From the NCBI RefSeq assembly GCF_900182595.1, contig NZ_FXTN01000006.1, positions 1 through 64,000 of the forward strand: 64,000 nucleotides of DNA, in the 5' to 3' direction. Shown here in pieces: positions 24,962-34,454 of the stretch. Position numbers and translations under genes: made by a program. Source of the stretch: Pedobacter westerhofensis (GTDB taxonomy: Bacteria > Bacteroidota > Bacteroidia > Sphingobacteriales > Sphingobacteriaceae). The first letter of the stretch is position 1. Each line of letters opens with the position of its first letter. The notes below the pieces were generated by a model. It did no database searches, was not told where the DNA came from, and saw only the letters and a program-made list of their open reading frames with translations.

Positions 24962-25065
24962 CAAGAAATAAATCCAAGTTCAATATTTTCGGCAGCTCAA
25001 TCGGCATAATATCATACAGGCCAGGTCGGCAAAACAGAAAGGTATGCTTAAATTTACGCCTGAAT

Positions 25066-25632
25066 ATGGCACCGAACGAAATTAAACTATATATAACCAT
25101 CACAGAGAAGTTTATGGCTGAAGCGGGTTATGCTGTCCGCGATAGTTGGAAGGGCTGGGACAACGAAAACCTTGATGATTTGCATGCACATAACGCCTTG
25201 GATGGACCGCGAATGCTCTCAATAGATGCTATCCCAGATGATAATCTCGCGAAAGCTTCCCATGAGAGTAGTTATACATTGCCTGGCTACAAACATCTTT
25301 CTTACAACAACTATAAGATCGAACTTCCTGAAACATACTTTTCCACACGCATCAATGTGCTGATTCATGAACTGGTTCATTTTCTTCAACAAATCAGTGA
25401 AGGTGACCCGTCATATATAAAATCTACAGGAAAAAACTACCCGGAATACATAAGCCAGCGCTGTGAGACAGAATCGCACTTTATACAATTGATCTTTTTG
25501 AGCCGTCATGAGCCGCACTTGGTTCCAGAAGAATGTCAAGCAGAATTTCAACAGAAAATGGAGCAAGCCATGAAAGATCCCACGCTACGGATTTCAACCA
25601 TTGCCTGGGCAAGCGAAAAAGACATCATTTAA
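25066..25632 (+). CDS. HExxH zinc metalloprotease-like protein
   Basis: 188 aa. The helix INVLIHELVHFLQQ carries HELVH at residues 101-105; Glu134 or Glu136 (CETESHF) could be the third ligand. The N-terminal 60 residues are acidic. No signal peptide, so intracellular. The family is not recognised beyond the gluzincin-type motif. It starts 104 bp after the PLD gene and precedes the 713-aa gene by 62 bp, all on one strand. It may process the neighbouring protein or a toxin (inference). Confidence 0.65.
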   Translation: MAPNEIKLYITITEKFMAEAGYAVRDSWKGWDNENLDDLHAHNALDGPRMLSIDAIPDDNLAKASHESSYTLPGYKHLSYNNYKIELPETYFSTRINVLIHELVHFLQQISEGDPSYIKSTGKNYPEYISQRCETESHFIQLIFLSRHEPHLVPEECQAEFQQKMEQAMKDPTLRISTIAWASEKDII

Positions 25633-25694
25633 TGGCTTGATTCTCTAATAACGATTGAACTGGTTTATCCCTATCTTCGATTAAAACACTGGCG

Positions 25695-27836
25695 ATGGAA
25701 AAAAAGCAGTTTGAATTATTCGACCAGGTGGCGCTAATCAAAACCAGCTTTATTAAAGACGGCTGGGCAACTGTCTATCAAAGTAATAAAGCCGAAGTAG
25801 ATACCCAGATTTATTGCAACATCGTTCATGATGAATACCTGACGGAATACCTGGATCATCACAACTGGATGATTGAACCTGGAAGGGAGGGCAGACCGAG
25901 TATCATCTCCAGGGGTGGACAACAAAGCAGCTACCATGCCTTTTCCGAAAACGGTATTGAACCGTTTCTATACTACAAATTCTTTACCCATAATAAAGAG
26001 AAATATATCGACGTCTCCGAAGAGTTTATTAACTACTTTCACCTGTACGAAACCGGGTCGTCTAAGCAGAACCGCACGTACTTTTTCACCGATGAAAACG
26101 GAGATCTGGAGGAAGCCATAAAAATAGAAGCAGAACTGGTACAAGTAAAGCTACGCTTCCTGATGGAATATATTTCTGTGCGTAATGTGCACTTCACGGT
26201 TTGTTTTGACTTCATGTGTATGAGCAGCGAAAAATTATCAAGCTTTGGACTTGAAGAGAAGTACGTACCTTTCAATGACGAACATACTCATTACACGCAC
26301 TTGATAAGAGTTCTACCTTTCACCGGCGCAGGGGAACTTCAGAGCTGGATCCATGGCAAAGTGATCATCAAAAACATGGAAAGCAGGCGTCACAGCTATT
26401 GGTTTGATGCGGGCTCGGAGGATTTCGCCTCATTTATCATAGGTTATGATCAGGCTGGCGATCTCGATAAGGTTTCCAGTGATTCCGAGGAGCATAAATT
26501 TTTTACCCTGACTTATTTTTCGAAGACAGTACTGGACAAATATTACAACAATCCTGATAAATACAAAGTTAGCGGCTATTGCGGTCGTGAAGATGCCAGG
26601 AACTACATCTTTGTACTTGACTTGCTGGATAAGTTTACAAAAAGAGCGCCAGCTAGCGAAATAGAACCTCTGATCAACAGCTTTCAAGACGGAGTCATGA
26701 CCTATTCCGCTTGGAACCCTTCAGACACCGCCCTAAGTTGGGCTGGCTTGCGGAATACAGAGTTGATGAACTGGAATCTGCTTGCCGAAAAACTTGGAAC
26801 ACTGACCGTGAATCTTAATGAATTAAGTTGGTTTGAACCGGGCATGGTCATTGAAGAATACCTTTTAAAGATATATTCCAGCAGCCGCTCGATCTTAAAT
26901 AAAAAGCATGGCCATGGAATAGATCAGCTCTTTCAGCCGGGGATCAGAGAGCGAATGGCAGACCAGTATACCCAGGTCTATTTGCTGGAGGAATGGCTGA
27001 AAAAAAAACCAGAACATGAACTTTGGCCGATTGCCCAGGAACTAAAATTACAAATAGCGAGTTTCAAAGCGGCGCAACCATCGGGAAATGAGCAGGGGAC
27101 GACAACCCTCTCGAATGTTGTCCCCGCAGTAGCCAAATTTGATGGCAAAGAGAAAACCGAATTCCAAAACTTTATAGCTGCCTACATACAAACTAATTCG
27201 GCTTCCACCTCCAAAAATGTCGTAACAGTTTTTGAAAAAATCTGCGATCAGCTCACCGAAGTCCCATCATTTAATGACGCGGAAGTGAAACTTAGCTTTC
27301 AAACCATCCTGTATCAGTCCTTAGTCTTTCTCAAACTAAGAATGGATCATACAAAAAAGAATCACCCTGCAATGGGCTACCTATTCAAAAGTAGTAAAAA
27401 CGCTCTGGAAAGTGCGTTACAAGAAGATTACTATACCTACATGAGTGCACAACCTGCTCTTGGTGATTTGCAGACAGAAACTATGGATGTTGCCAGCGGA
27501 CGGGCAGACGTCTCATTTAACTTTGGATCCTATCGCATTTTCACCGAAGTAAAACGGGAAATAGACGATTGCAGCTTTGATAACCTGTGCAAGCTGTACC
27601 TCGGTCAGGTTATGGAATATGGCAATACCTCGGCGAAACTAGGTATCCTGCTCGTCCTGGACCTTACAGATAAGTCACATGGTGTCGGATCTTTTGAAAG
27701 TCAGGTCAAGCATCAAATCTCTTCTGCGCCGTCAGACCAGGAGAAACGGGGTGTAGTAATCATTAAAGTACCGGGCAACCGGGTTACACCCAGCGCGGTG
27801 AAAAAGTCGCAGTATACAACCCAAATACGTAATTAA
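25695..27836 (+). CDS. Large unknown protein with PD-(D/E)xK-like C-terminus
   Basis: 713 aa, soluble. The N-terminal 300 residues are mixed alpha/beta and rich in aromatic residues; 300-540 are helical. Near the end, GRADVSFNF (Asp605) is followed by FTEVKRE (Glu618, Lys620), a D-x12-ExK pattern, and then a Gln-containing helix (YLGQVMEYG), as in PD-(D/E)xK nucleases. I do not recognise the family. It sits in the middle of the run with the PLD nuclease, the metalloprotease and two small genes (the next begins 12 bp after its stop). Likely the main effector or sensor of this system. Confidence 0.6.
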   Translation: MEKKQFELFDQVALIKTSFIKDGWATVYQSNKAEVDTQIYCNIVHDEYLTEYLDHHNWMIEPGREGRPSIISRGGQQSSYHAFSENGIEPFLYYKFFTHNKEKYIDVSEEFINYFHLYETGSSKQNRTYFFTDENGDLEEAIKIEAELVQVKLRFLMEYISVRNVHFTVCFDFMCMSSEKLSSFGLEEKYVPFNDEHTHYTHLIRVLPFTGAGELQSWIHGKVIIKNMESRRHSYWFDAGSEDFASFIIGYDQAGDLDKVSSDSEEHKFFTLTYFSKTVLDKYYNNPDKYKVSGYCGREDARNYIFVLDLLDKFTKRAPASEIEPLINSFQDGVMTYSAWNPSDTALSWAGLRNTELMNWNLLAEKLGTLTVNLNELSWFEPGMVIEEYLLKIYSSSRSILNKKHGHGIDQLFQPGIRERMADQYTQVYLLEEWLKKKPEHELWPIAQELKLQIASFKAAQPSGNEQGTTTLSNVVPAVAKFDGKEKTEFQNFIAAYIQTNSASTSKNVVTVFEKICDQLTEVPSFNDAEVKLSFQTILYQSLVFLKLRMDHTKKNHPAMGYLFKSSKNALESALQEDYYTYMSAQPALGDLQTETMDVASGRADVSFNFGSYRIFTEVKREIDDCSFDNLCKLYLGQVMEYGNTSAKLGILLVLDLTDKSHGVGSFESQVKHQISSAPSDQEKRGVVIIKVPGNRVTPSAVKKSQYTTQIRN

Positions 27837-27848
27837 AGATCAGAAAGA

Positions 27849-28274
27849 ATGACAGGATCAATAGCGGAGAAATTACAAAGAGTCGAGGAGCTGTATGAAG
27901 TAGATGTGGATGATCAAATCGGTTTGCCTACAGGATTGTTGCGGCATGCCGTATTAAACACTATTCATTTAATAGAATTGGTAAAGTTTTTCATTGAAGA
28001 AGGATCCTACTTTAAGGCAGTTTCTGCAAATCTTTGTAAAAGACTGTCACGAGAAAAGAATACGGAGAAAATTTACGACCAGGTATTTGAAGCTTTCAAA
28101 GAATCCACCTACTTGAAGCGTCAACGCTTGCGTCAAATACTTGAAGTCATGATCCCAGGTCTGGACGAGTTCCGCCAATTGGAATACATTACCCATTTGC
28201 TCTCTTCAAACTATATTTACGAACAAATAAGCGCAACAGAACTGGCGGAAAAGGTATGGAGTAAAGACATTTAG
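27849..28274 (+). CDS. Unknown helical protein
   Basis: 141 aa, entirely helical in appearance, no Cys cluster and no catalytic motif. It is separated by 12 bp from the 713-aa gene and clearly in the same operon. HTH-like spacing (LLRHAVLNTIHLIELVKFF) is possible but not convincing. It may be a small subunit or an antitoxin-like partner. Function unknown. Confidence 0.55.
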   Translation: MTGSIAEKLQRVEELYEVDVDDQIGLPTGLLRHAVLNTIHLIELVKFFIEEGSYFKAVSANLCKRLSREKNTEKIYDQVFEAFKESTYLKRQRLRQILEVMIPGLDEFRQLEYITHLLSSNYIYEQISATELAEKVWSKDI

Positions 28275-28325
28275 TCGCTGCTTTTAAATGCTTATTATCG
28301 CTCCGGGCATTATAAATTACTGGCC

Positions 28326-28697
28326 GTGGTCATCCTTAGTGTCGACGACGATCAAGCCCTAGAGCTCATCCGTGAATACTGGACAGGCAGGGTACGCAAA
28401 GCACTAATTGTAAAATTCCTAGTTAGGCTCAAGGGTAGGTCAGTAGAAGAGCTGGACTTCGTGAGGACTGTCGATCCGGCTAATTATATCGTCCTACTGC
28501 GTCATGCATCAGGCACCATTAGTGATGTGGAACTCCTAGAGTGCTATTACACTATCGAGGTTAAAACCCGTCCATTTGCCCTATGGAGTATTGGACATCT
28601 GGGAAGATGGGACCTAATTGAAAAAGAAACTGGCAATTTCCTTAATGATCCTACTGGAACATTTCCGGGTTTTTCAGATCATTTATTTGAGAAATAG
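28326..28697 (+). CDS. Unknown protein, weak start
   Basis: 123 aa if started at the GTG at 28326; no ATG or convincing ribosome binding site precedes it. The product looks like a helical repeat fragment (LELIREYWTGRVRKALIVKF, then LECYYTIEVKTRPFALW). The abrupt N-terminus suggests either an N-terminal truncation or a frameshift in the 50-bp gap. It ends the rightward run. Function unknown. Confidence 0.45.
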   Translation: MVILSVDDDQALELIREYWTGRVRKALIVKFLVRLKGRSVEELDFVRTVDPANYIVLLRHASGTISDVELLECYYTIEVKTRPFALWSIGHLGRWDLIEKETGNFLNDPTGTFPGFSDHLFEK

Positions 28698-29356
28698 ACA
28701 CATTTTTCCGAATTTTTTCACGCCTAACAAATACTAAAATTACAAAATAGCTTCAGGTAAATTTGTGAACTTCAATTATTGATTAAATAAGTCTACCTAA
28801 AATTCCTGCCCCCGTGAAAAGCCTCTTTTGGCACCTGTTCCCTAACCTGCGAACGTTTGTCCTGCCAAAGTCTATAATACCAAATGCTTCCGATGTCTCC
28901 TCGGTCCATCAATAAGAAAAAGAAACCACATAAATTATCCGAAAAAACCAACACAAAATCCTCGTCACTACGCCGCTATTCTCATATAGATAAATAATAG
29001 TAAGCTTACACCATGGACACCTTTGTAACATTAAAAAAAGACTCCCGAATAGAATAAGGTTTCATTCATCAATGGCCCATTTACTACTGATCGGACAGTA
29101 CTTTAATCCCACTATGACCGTCAACTTTCCAGATCTCGCAGGGAATTATGCTGTTCAGTACAGCGAATAGCTGCCTTGCATTTCCAGCGAAACTATATGT
29201 ACAGCATCGGCAATCGCCATCATAAAGACAGGCTTGACTTCCTCATAGAATCCTCCATAGTAATGGTTATAGTCCGAGTTGGATTCGCCCACCATCCAAT
29301 ATTTTTCTTCTGATACAATACGCTGTAATACTACTAATCAAACAAAAAATTTGTTC
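28698..29356. other. Intergenic region with a leftward gene remnant (29156-29337)
   Basis: 659 bp. The minus strand between 29337 and 29156 encodes about 60 codons of protein-like sequence (EKYWMVGESNSDYNHYYGG, then FYEEVKPVFMMAIAD) with no start codon, ending in TGA. This looks like the decayed core of a small gene, perhaps an immunity-type protein. The remaining AT-rich part (28698-29150) shows neither gene nor clear terminator. Confidence 0.4.
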
Positions 29357-30232
29357 TCAGAGCCCTGAGAAATCGATTTCCAAATCCTCTTTTGCATCAA
29401 TTTCTGCAACAATACCCCCAACTAGCTCCCTGACCGTTGCTATCGTACTGTCGATAGTGTCAGAATCCAAAACATGCGCAGTGCCATCCTTGGTCTTGCC
29501 GTTCCTGTGTACAAGGTCATGGCGCATCTTGACGCACTGAATCGGCTCTTTGATCTCTGGAAAACCAATCTCAAAAGTGCTTCGGTACATTTCTCTTACA
29601 ACAGGAAGATTATGGTAGATCGTATCGAGCATCACACCTTTCGCGGTCTGTTCGATGTTCTTGTAGGCTTCGAAGACATCTTTCAAGTCGAATTTCCTAT
29701 TTGCAAACTCTGGGTTGGACTTGACGAACTTTTCAAGATTGACGGGATTTGCGAGCGCAAGCTTGACAAATGTTTCAGATAGGAAGGTTTCCATCGTACC
29801 CATAACCCCGATATATATCTGGCGCTTCAAGATGGCATTCAGCTCATCATTCTTGAGATCGACTTCATTCAATTTTCGAAGTTTCTCGATCTCGAGGTCA
29901 AAATTGTCTGAGAGTCCGGGACTGCTGGAGATAGCATCATATTCATAATCGTACTCGTAATCCCAGTCTTGCGCATACTCACCCTGCAGTACCTCGGTAG
30001 CGATATCGACCGAATTGCCATGTAGCCCCTCGATCTTATTCAATGTTTCTTTTGGGCTGCCAGCAGAAAAGACGATCCTATAATTATAAAGAACTCCTTC
30101 GTCGCTCACGTTCTCCTCGATCTGGTAATCTGTTTTCCTTAGCTCGAAATACGAAATACCCAGGGCATCAGCAATTGCGTTACCTTCCTCGTCCTCATGG
30201 CTATCAATCATTAGTTGTTTCCAGTACCCCAT
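29357..30232 (-). CDS. HEPN-like domain protein
   Basis: 291 aa. Residues about 115-260 are helical and contain MRHDLVHRNG with Arg237 and His242, the R-x4-H motif of HEPN RNases. In front is a conserved-looking GTMETFLSETFVKLAL helix, as in HEPN proteins of the MAE_28990/RiboL-PSP-like group. The N-terminal 85 residues form an alpha/beta domain, and a DWDYEYDYEYD acidic stretch links them. HEPN proteins typically cleave RNA in defence. It is divergent from the DUF5677-like gene across about 165 bp. No obvious antitoxin partner is adjacent. Confidence 0.65.
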   Translation of the reverse strand: MGYWKQLMIDSHEDEEGNAIADALGISYFELRKTDYQIEENVSDEGVLYNYRIVFSAGSPKETLNKIEGLHGNSVDIATEVLQGEYAQDWDYEYDYEYDAISSSPGLSDNFDLEIEKLRKLNEVDLKNDELNAILKRQIYIGVMGTMETFLSETFVKLALANPVNLEKFVKSNPEFANRKFDLKDVFEAYKNIEQTAKGVMLDTIYHNLPVVREMYRSTFEIGFPEIKEPIQCVKMRHDLVHRNGKTKDGTAHVLDSDTIDSTIATVRELVGGIVAEIDAKEDLEIDFSGL

Positions 30233-30397
30233 TTTTGAGTGTATTAATTTTATTGGTTGAAGATAACTTAAAGATCACGTTTTACAAACTCGCATTTTTT
30301 AATAGTTTGATTGGGGTAAACTATGCGTATACGCCAATCCGATCACACTCTGCGTAAACAAGGCCATTGTAGGCTAAGATTACTATATTCGCTTACA

Positions 30398-31351
30398 ATG
30401 AAAATTAAATCGCATCTTGAAAAGCTCAACGTCTTGATTCAGGAATACAACTCGGTACCGGTTCCGGATTTATATAAGGATACCTACTCAACCGTCTTGA
30501 AAGCAGTGCTGGCTAAATCATTGGATTTCAGCCTATTCATATACAAGACCCGCTCGCCTAAAAACAGTTTTTTCTATTCGCCCTTTCTTAGGGGCCTTTG
30601 CGAGGATTTGATCACGATGAAGTTTTTGAAAAAGCATTTTTCCACAGATACAGACACTGTCATTTCCGAGTATATACTTTATCTCATCTTCGGTTCGATC
30701 AATGCACAAACAATGTTCCTGAAAAAGAATGCGCCGTTACAGCGTTCGGTAACCTACAAGGAGATAGAAGGGATGATTGCAGAAAAGGAAGATGCACTGA
30801 AAAAACTGATGGAAAAGAATGGCTTGAACAAAAACAAGATTTTCCCAAGCGTGGAGCACATGGCCATAGATTCCAAACTAAAACCACTGTACGATTTTCT
30901 CTACCATGCCACTTCCAGGATGGTACATTTTAGCCCAAATGTTTTGTTAAGGATGGGCTGGTATGAAAGGGAAGGGCCAACTGTTTTCTCCTCTGATAAT
31001 TTTCACAGCTATTATGAAAGCTTTAATAAATTCTATGCTCCCTATCTGTTGGTGAAGCTCTGCCAGTCCTTCAAGAAGGAACTAAATCTCAAGCCGAATT
31101 TCATGAAAGAAATAAAATCAATTGAAGCGAAGTTCACTCCATACGTATTTTATCCTGAGCTGATCACCTATGAGGAGATGAATTTTAAGCGTCCTAAAGA
31201 CGGACCTTTTGAAAGGATTTTATCAGAAATGGCCAACATGCCAGACGGAGACAAGATGATCAGCTCGCTCGAAAGCTATCTAAAGGAAAATGAAAATAGT
31301 GATTTATCGAAAGAACAGCAAACAATAGCATGGATAAAAAAATACTTTTAG
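30398..31351 (+). CDS. DUF5677-like (HEPN-fold) protein
   Basis: 317 aa from the ATG at 30398; the frame is open further upstream but that part looks non-coding. Residues about 55-220 show the DUF5677 pattern: SPFLRGLCEDLITMKFL, an intervening helix bundle, then FLYHATSRMVHFSPNVL, where the R/E and H residues mimic the HEPN active site. DUF5677 proteins are thought to be divergent HEPN members in conflict settings. The last 60 residues are charged. Divergent from another HEPN-like gene. Confidence 0.6.
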   Translation: MKIKSHLEKLNVLIQEYNSVPVPDLYKDTYSTVLKAVLAKSLDFSLFIYKTRSPKNSFFYSPFLRGLCEDLITMKFLKKHFSTDTDTVISEYILYLIFGSINAQTMFLKKNAPLQRSVTYKEIEGMIAEKEDALKKLMEKNGLNKNKIFPSVEHMAIDSKLKPLYDFLYHATSRMVHFSPNVLLRMGWYEREGPTVFSSDNFHSYYESFNKFYAPYLLVKLCQSFKKELNLKPNFMKEIKSIEAKFTPYVFYPELITYEEMNFKRPKDGPFERILSEMANMPDGDKMISSLESYLKENENSDLSKEQQTIAWIKKYF

Positions 31352-31433
31352 CACAAACTGACCAATTAATCGCATACTCACCGATCCGCTAATGAAAAAA
31401 AGATGCTGGTGTATCCCGGATCGAATATCTTCA

Positions 31434-31457
31434 AGGACTGTAAAAATTTACAGTCCT
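31434..31457. terminator. Palindromic hairpin after the DUF5677-like gene
   Basis: AGGACTGTAAA (31434-31444) pairs with TTTACAGTCCT (31447-31457). It lies 83 bp after the stop codon. There is no long U-run on either side, so termination efficiency is uncertain. Confidence 0.45.
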
Positions 31458-32127
31458 ACGGTTTAAAACCCTGAAATCCCTGGGCTCCTAAGATTGCCGC
31501 AGTTTCTTTTTGGTATATTTTTTACAGCCTTGGGGTCAGCATACCTCGTTTCTACACAGCTGCCATTTTCCATTGCGGTTGAGCCCATACCCATACAATA
31601 TAGGCTGGATAGGACGTTGGGCTGATAAGTCCCAATAAAAGTGCTATTGAAGCCTTGGTTCCTATTAATGCAGGATCTAAATATTCAAACTGGGCGAAAT
31701 TATTTGTTACACTTTTAAGATTGGAAATTACTGCATCCATCTCCCGGCGAAAGATATACACCAATCGCTGGCATCGCCTGGCTGGTGCTGATTCAATGAT
31801 TTTAAAAGACTTTCGCGAAGTTATATCATCATAACACATTGGCTAGGTACTTAACTACACAAAGTACGATCTAAGTGTACTCAGCAACTTATGGAAAAGC
31901 AATAACCATTTATAAGTGTCTTAATTTCATTATTTTTATGCTTCCACGTCCGTTACGAAGTAATATCAGAGCTTCCGACATTCATTTCCCATCAATCAAT
32001 AAAAAACGCTTATTTTATTAAAGACAAGAGCGGTTCCTAATTTGTCAACAAAATTACTCTTCTTCTAAGGAGAGCAGCTTATACATATAGACATGGTAAC
32101 CAGTTAATTTTAATTCAAAAAGCATAC
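31458..32127. other. Intergenic region, nothing certain
   Basis: About 670 bp. A 95-codon leftward open frame (31552-31839) exists. Its C-terminal part is hydrophobic and its N-terminal part has odd composition; I see no homology or start signal that would make it a gene. The rest is AT-rich and without recognised features. Confidence 0.3.
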
Positions 32128-32217
32128 TTATGGCGCATTATAAAAATCCATACCCCGCCATAAGTGGTCACAAAAACATAGTTATGGCGTAGTATAAAAC
32201 ATTATATCACGCCATAA
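32128..32217. repeat. Duplicated inverted-repeat operator upstream of the ATPase gene
   Basis: TTATGGCG occurs at 32128-32135 and 32182-32189; its reverse complement CGCCATAA at 32156-32163 and 32210-32217. Two 54-bp units each hold one inverted pair, and TATAAAA follows the first arm in both. The last arm ends 41 bp before the ATG of the ATPase. A good candidate for a cooperative repressor site. Confidence 0.65.
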
Positions 32218-32258
32218 ATCGGTTACAATTCTTACCTTTACTATATAATAGAGATCAG

Positions 32259-33695
32259 ATGGAAACAATAATCGGGCGGGCAACAGAAAAAAAGCTATTA
32301 CTGGACATAGAGAAATCCGGGGATGCAGAACTGGTGGCAATCTACGGAAGGAGGCGTGTAGGTAAAACCTTCCTCGTCAGAAATGGATTCAGCAGGGAAC
32401 TTGCCTTTGAATTTTCAGGTATTCATCACGCTACTTTAGATCAACAATTAGAAGGATTCAGCCTAGCGTTAACCCAGGCGTCCGGATCCCTACCTCTGGC
32501 CAAACCGGACAGCTGGCTTAAGGCATTTGAAATGCTGAAACAGTATTTAACTCCTCTGCTTAAAAACCAAAGAACAGTCATCTTCATGGACGAATTTCCC
32601 TGGATAGATACCCCAAAATCCGGTTTTTTGCCGGCATTTGAACAGTTTTGGAATACATGGGCATCACGACAGCCAAAACTTGTAGTGGTTATTTGCGGAT
32701 CAGCTGCCTCCTGGATGATCACAAAGATCATAAATAACAAGGGCGGGTTACATAACCGGGTAACAAAACGGATCAGATTGCTGCCTTTTACAGTAGGAGA
32801 AACAGCCGCTTATCTGAAAAACAGGAAGATCAAACTTGATAAATATCAGCTCCTGCAACTATACATGGCGATGGGAGGCATCCCTCATTATCTAAAGGAA
32901 ATTGTACCTGGAGAGAGTGCAGCACAGGTGATCGATAAGCTATGCTTTACAAAAGACGGTCTTCTTGTGGACGAATTCAAAAACCTCTATTTTTCCCTTT
33001 TTGACAATGCGCAAAGCCATATCGATATTGTAAAGGCACTCGCAAAGAAAGGAAAGGGCTTGTCACGACAAGAAATCATCGATACCTGCAAGCTGACAAC
33101 CGGTGGACATGCGACCAAATTATTGGATGAATTGATTGAATCTGGTTTTATAGCAGATTATACTCCATTTGGAAAAACAAGCAGGGACAAACTTTACAAA
33201 CTGGTCGATGAATACTCGTTATTTTATTTAAAATATATAGATGGAAGCAAGGCAACCGGTAGCGGAACATGGCTAAAGGCAATGACCGGACAATCCTGGA
33301 CAAGCTGGAGCGGAAATGCATTTGAAAGTATTTGTTTAAAGCACATACCTCAAATAAAAAAGGCGATGGGAATAGAAGCGATCTACACTGAAGAATCTGT
33401 CTGGAGATACCAACCAAAAGTTAAAACAGAAAAAGGTGCACAAATTGACCTGCTCATCGATCGTAATGATGGGTGTATTAGCGTTTGCGAAATGAAATTT
33501 TCTGCCAAACCATTTGAGATCACTAAAACTTATGCCACTGAACTAAACAATAAAATCGATTGTTTCCAACAACAAACCGGAACAAAGAAAACGGTATTCT
33601 TAACAATGGTCACTACCTATGGCGTTAAAAATGCAGGAAGCCATCCAGGGCTGGTACAATCTGAAGTCCTAATGGATCCACTTTTCGACCTATAA
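32259..33695 (+). CDS. ATP-binding protein of the COG1672/DUF234 type
   Basis: 478 aa. A P-loop AAA/STAND-like ATPase: Walker A YGRRRVGKTFLV near residues 29-40, Walker B VIFMDEFPWID near 107-117, and sensor VVVICGSAASWM near 143-155. This is followed by a winged helix (QEIIDTCKLTTGGHATKLLDEL) and a C-terminal DUF234 part with a PD-(D/E)xK-like GAQIDLLID...CEMKFS (D, E and K present). The family is common in Bacteroidetes and archaea; its role is unsettled, often thought to be toxin- or mobile-element-related. Preceded by a duplicated inverted repeat, so likely repressor-controlled. Confidence 0.85.
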   Translation: METIIGRATEKKLLLDIEKSGDAELVAIYGRRRVGKTFLVRNGFSRELAFEFSGIHHATLDQQLEGFSLALTQASGSLPLAKPDSWLKAFEMLKQYLTPLLKNQRTVIFMDEFPWIDTPKSGFLPAFEQFWNTWASRQPKLVVVICGSAASWMITKIINNKGGLHNRVTKRIRLLPFTVGETAAYLKNRKIKLDKYQLLQLYMAMGGIPHYLKEIVPGESAAQVIDKLCFTKDGLLVDEFKNLYFSLFDNAQSHIDIVKALAKKGKGLSRQEIIDTCKLTTGGHATKLLDELIESGFIADYTPFGKTSRDKLYKLVDEYSLFYLKYIDGSKATGSGTWLKAMTGQSWTSWSGNAFESICLKHIPQIKKAMGIEAIYTEESVWRYQPKVKTEKGAQIDLLIDRNDGCISVCEMKFSAKPFEITKTYATELNNKIDCFQQQTGTKKTVFLTMVTTYGVKNAGSHPGLVQSEVLMDPLFDL

Positions 33696-33715
33696 CCAGA
33701 CATAGTTTAAAAGGG

Positions 33716-34186
33716 CTATAAAAGCCCTTCATCTCCGAAGGAGAAATAATCACGTTTGGTCAGAATGATGTGATCTAATATCATCAGATCTAATAGTTTT
33801 CCAGCTTCCACCAGTCTTTTGGTCATGGTAAGATCTGCTTCACTGGGCTTCAAATTACCACTAGGGTGGTTGTGGCAAAGGATGATCGAGCTGGCGCAGC
33901 TTTTCAAAGCAATACCAAATACCAGCTTCGGATCAACCAGTGTTCCTGAAAATCCACCGCTGGAGATCTCAGCCATTCCCATCACGTTATTTGCGCGGTT
34001 TAGCAGCAGGATAAAAAACTGTTCGTTCATTTCGATTCTTCCCTGATCCCAGTTATGAAACAAAATATTGTAGGCATCCTTTGATTGGGTCACTTTAGGT
34101 CTTTCACAGGCTTTAAATTTGGGCTGATAACTTACTTTAATTTCTGATACCATGAACAGGGAATTTTGGATTTGCGCTTTCATCAT
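33716..34186 (-). CDS. radC: ICE-type RadC (JAB-domain) protein
   Basis: 156 aa. Residues about 45-156 form the RadC JAB domain with the full JAMM site: CHNHPSGNLKPSEADL (His-x-His then Asp), plus ILDHIILTKRDYFSFGDEGLL at the end. The N-terminal HhH part of housekeeping RadC is absent, as usual for the short versions carried by Bacteroidetes ICEs. Function is unproven despite the name; it probably acts as a zinc peptidase or DNA-processing factor. A damaged second copy lies at 6245-6463. It is convergent to the ATPase gene, only 20 bp apart. Confidence 0.9.
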   Translation of the reverse strand: MMKAQIQNSLFMVSEIKVSYQPKFKACERPKVTQSKDAYNILFHNWDQGRIEMNEQFFILLLNRANNVMGMAEISSGGFSGTLVDPKLVFGIALKSCASSIILCHNHPSGNLKPSEADLTMTKRLVEAGKLLDLMILDHIILTKRDYFSFGDEGLL

Positions 34187-34410
34187 CTTAATTTTTAATT
34201 GAAAATTTGATTAATTGTGCGCGTCTCCCGAGCGGTGCTGAGCAAGCAAAAAATGCAGCGGAATAAATGGAAAAGCGGGGAAAGGCCATCCGAGCGTTTA
34301 TGCCGAACAATTTTTGCGCCCCGAAAGTACCGCCCGAACTTAGTGCCGGATTAATAGAAGAGTTCCTCATTTTACTGATCCTTAGCCCCATTCTTTTGCA
34401 GCGTCAAAAC

Positions 34411-34434
34411 GCCACCCGCTGGTCAGCGGGTGGC
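34411..34434 (-). terminator. Strong GC-rich hairpin ending the small-gene operon
   Basis: GCCACCCGCT (34411-34420) pairs with AGCGGGTGGC (34425-34434), a 10-bp perfect stem with a 4-nt loop. Reading left it is followed by GTTTTGACG. It lies just after the stop of the 57-aa gene at 34455, so it probably ends the leftward transcript from about 36147. The spacer 34187-34410 shows no gene. Confidence 0.6.
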
Positions 34435-34454
34435 GATCCGGTTCTTGCTGGTGG

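Noticed and set aside
29156..29337. Leftward coding-like stretch as an intact gene
   Set aside because: No start codon and only about 60 codons; treated as a remnant.
31552..31839. 95-codon leftward open frame
   Set aside because: No start signal, no recognised domain and unlikely amino-acid composition; kept only as an intergenic remark.
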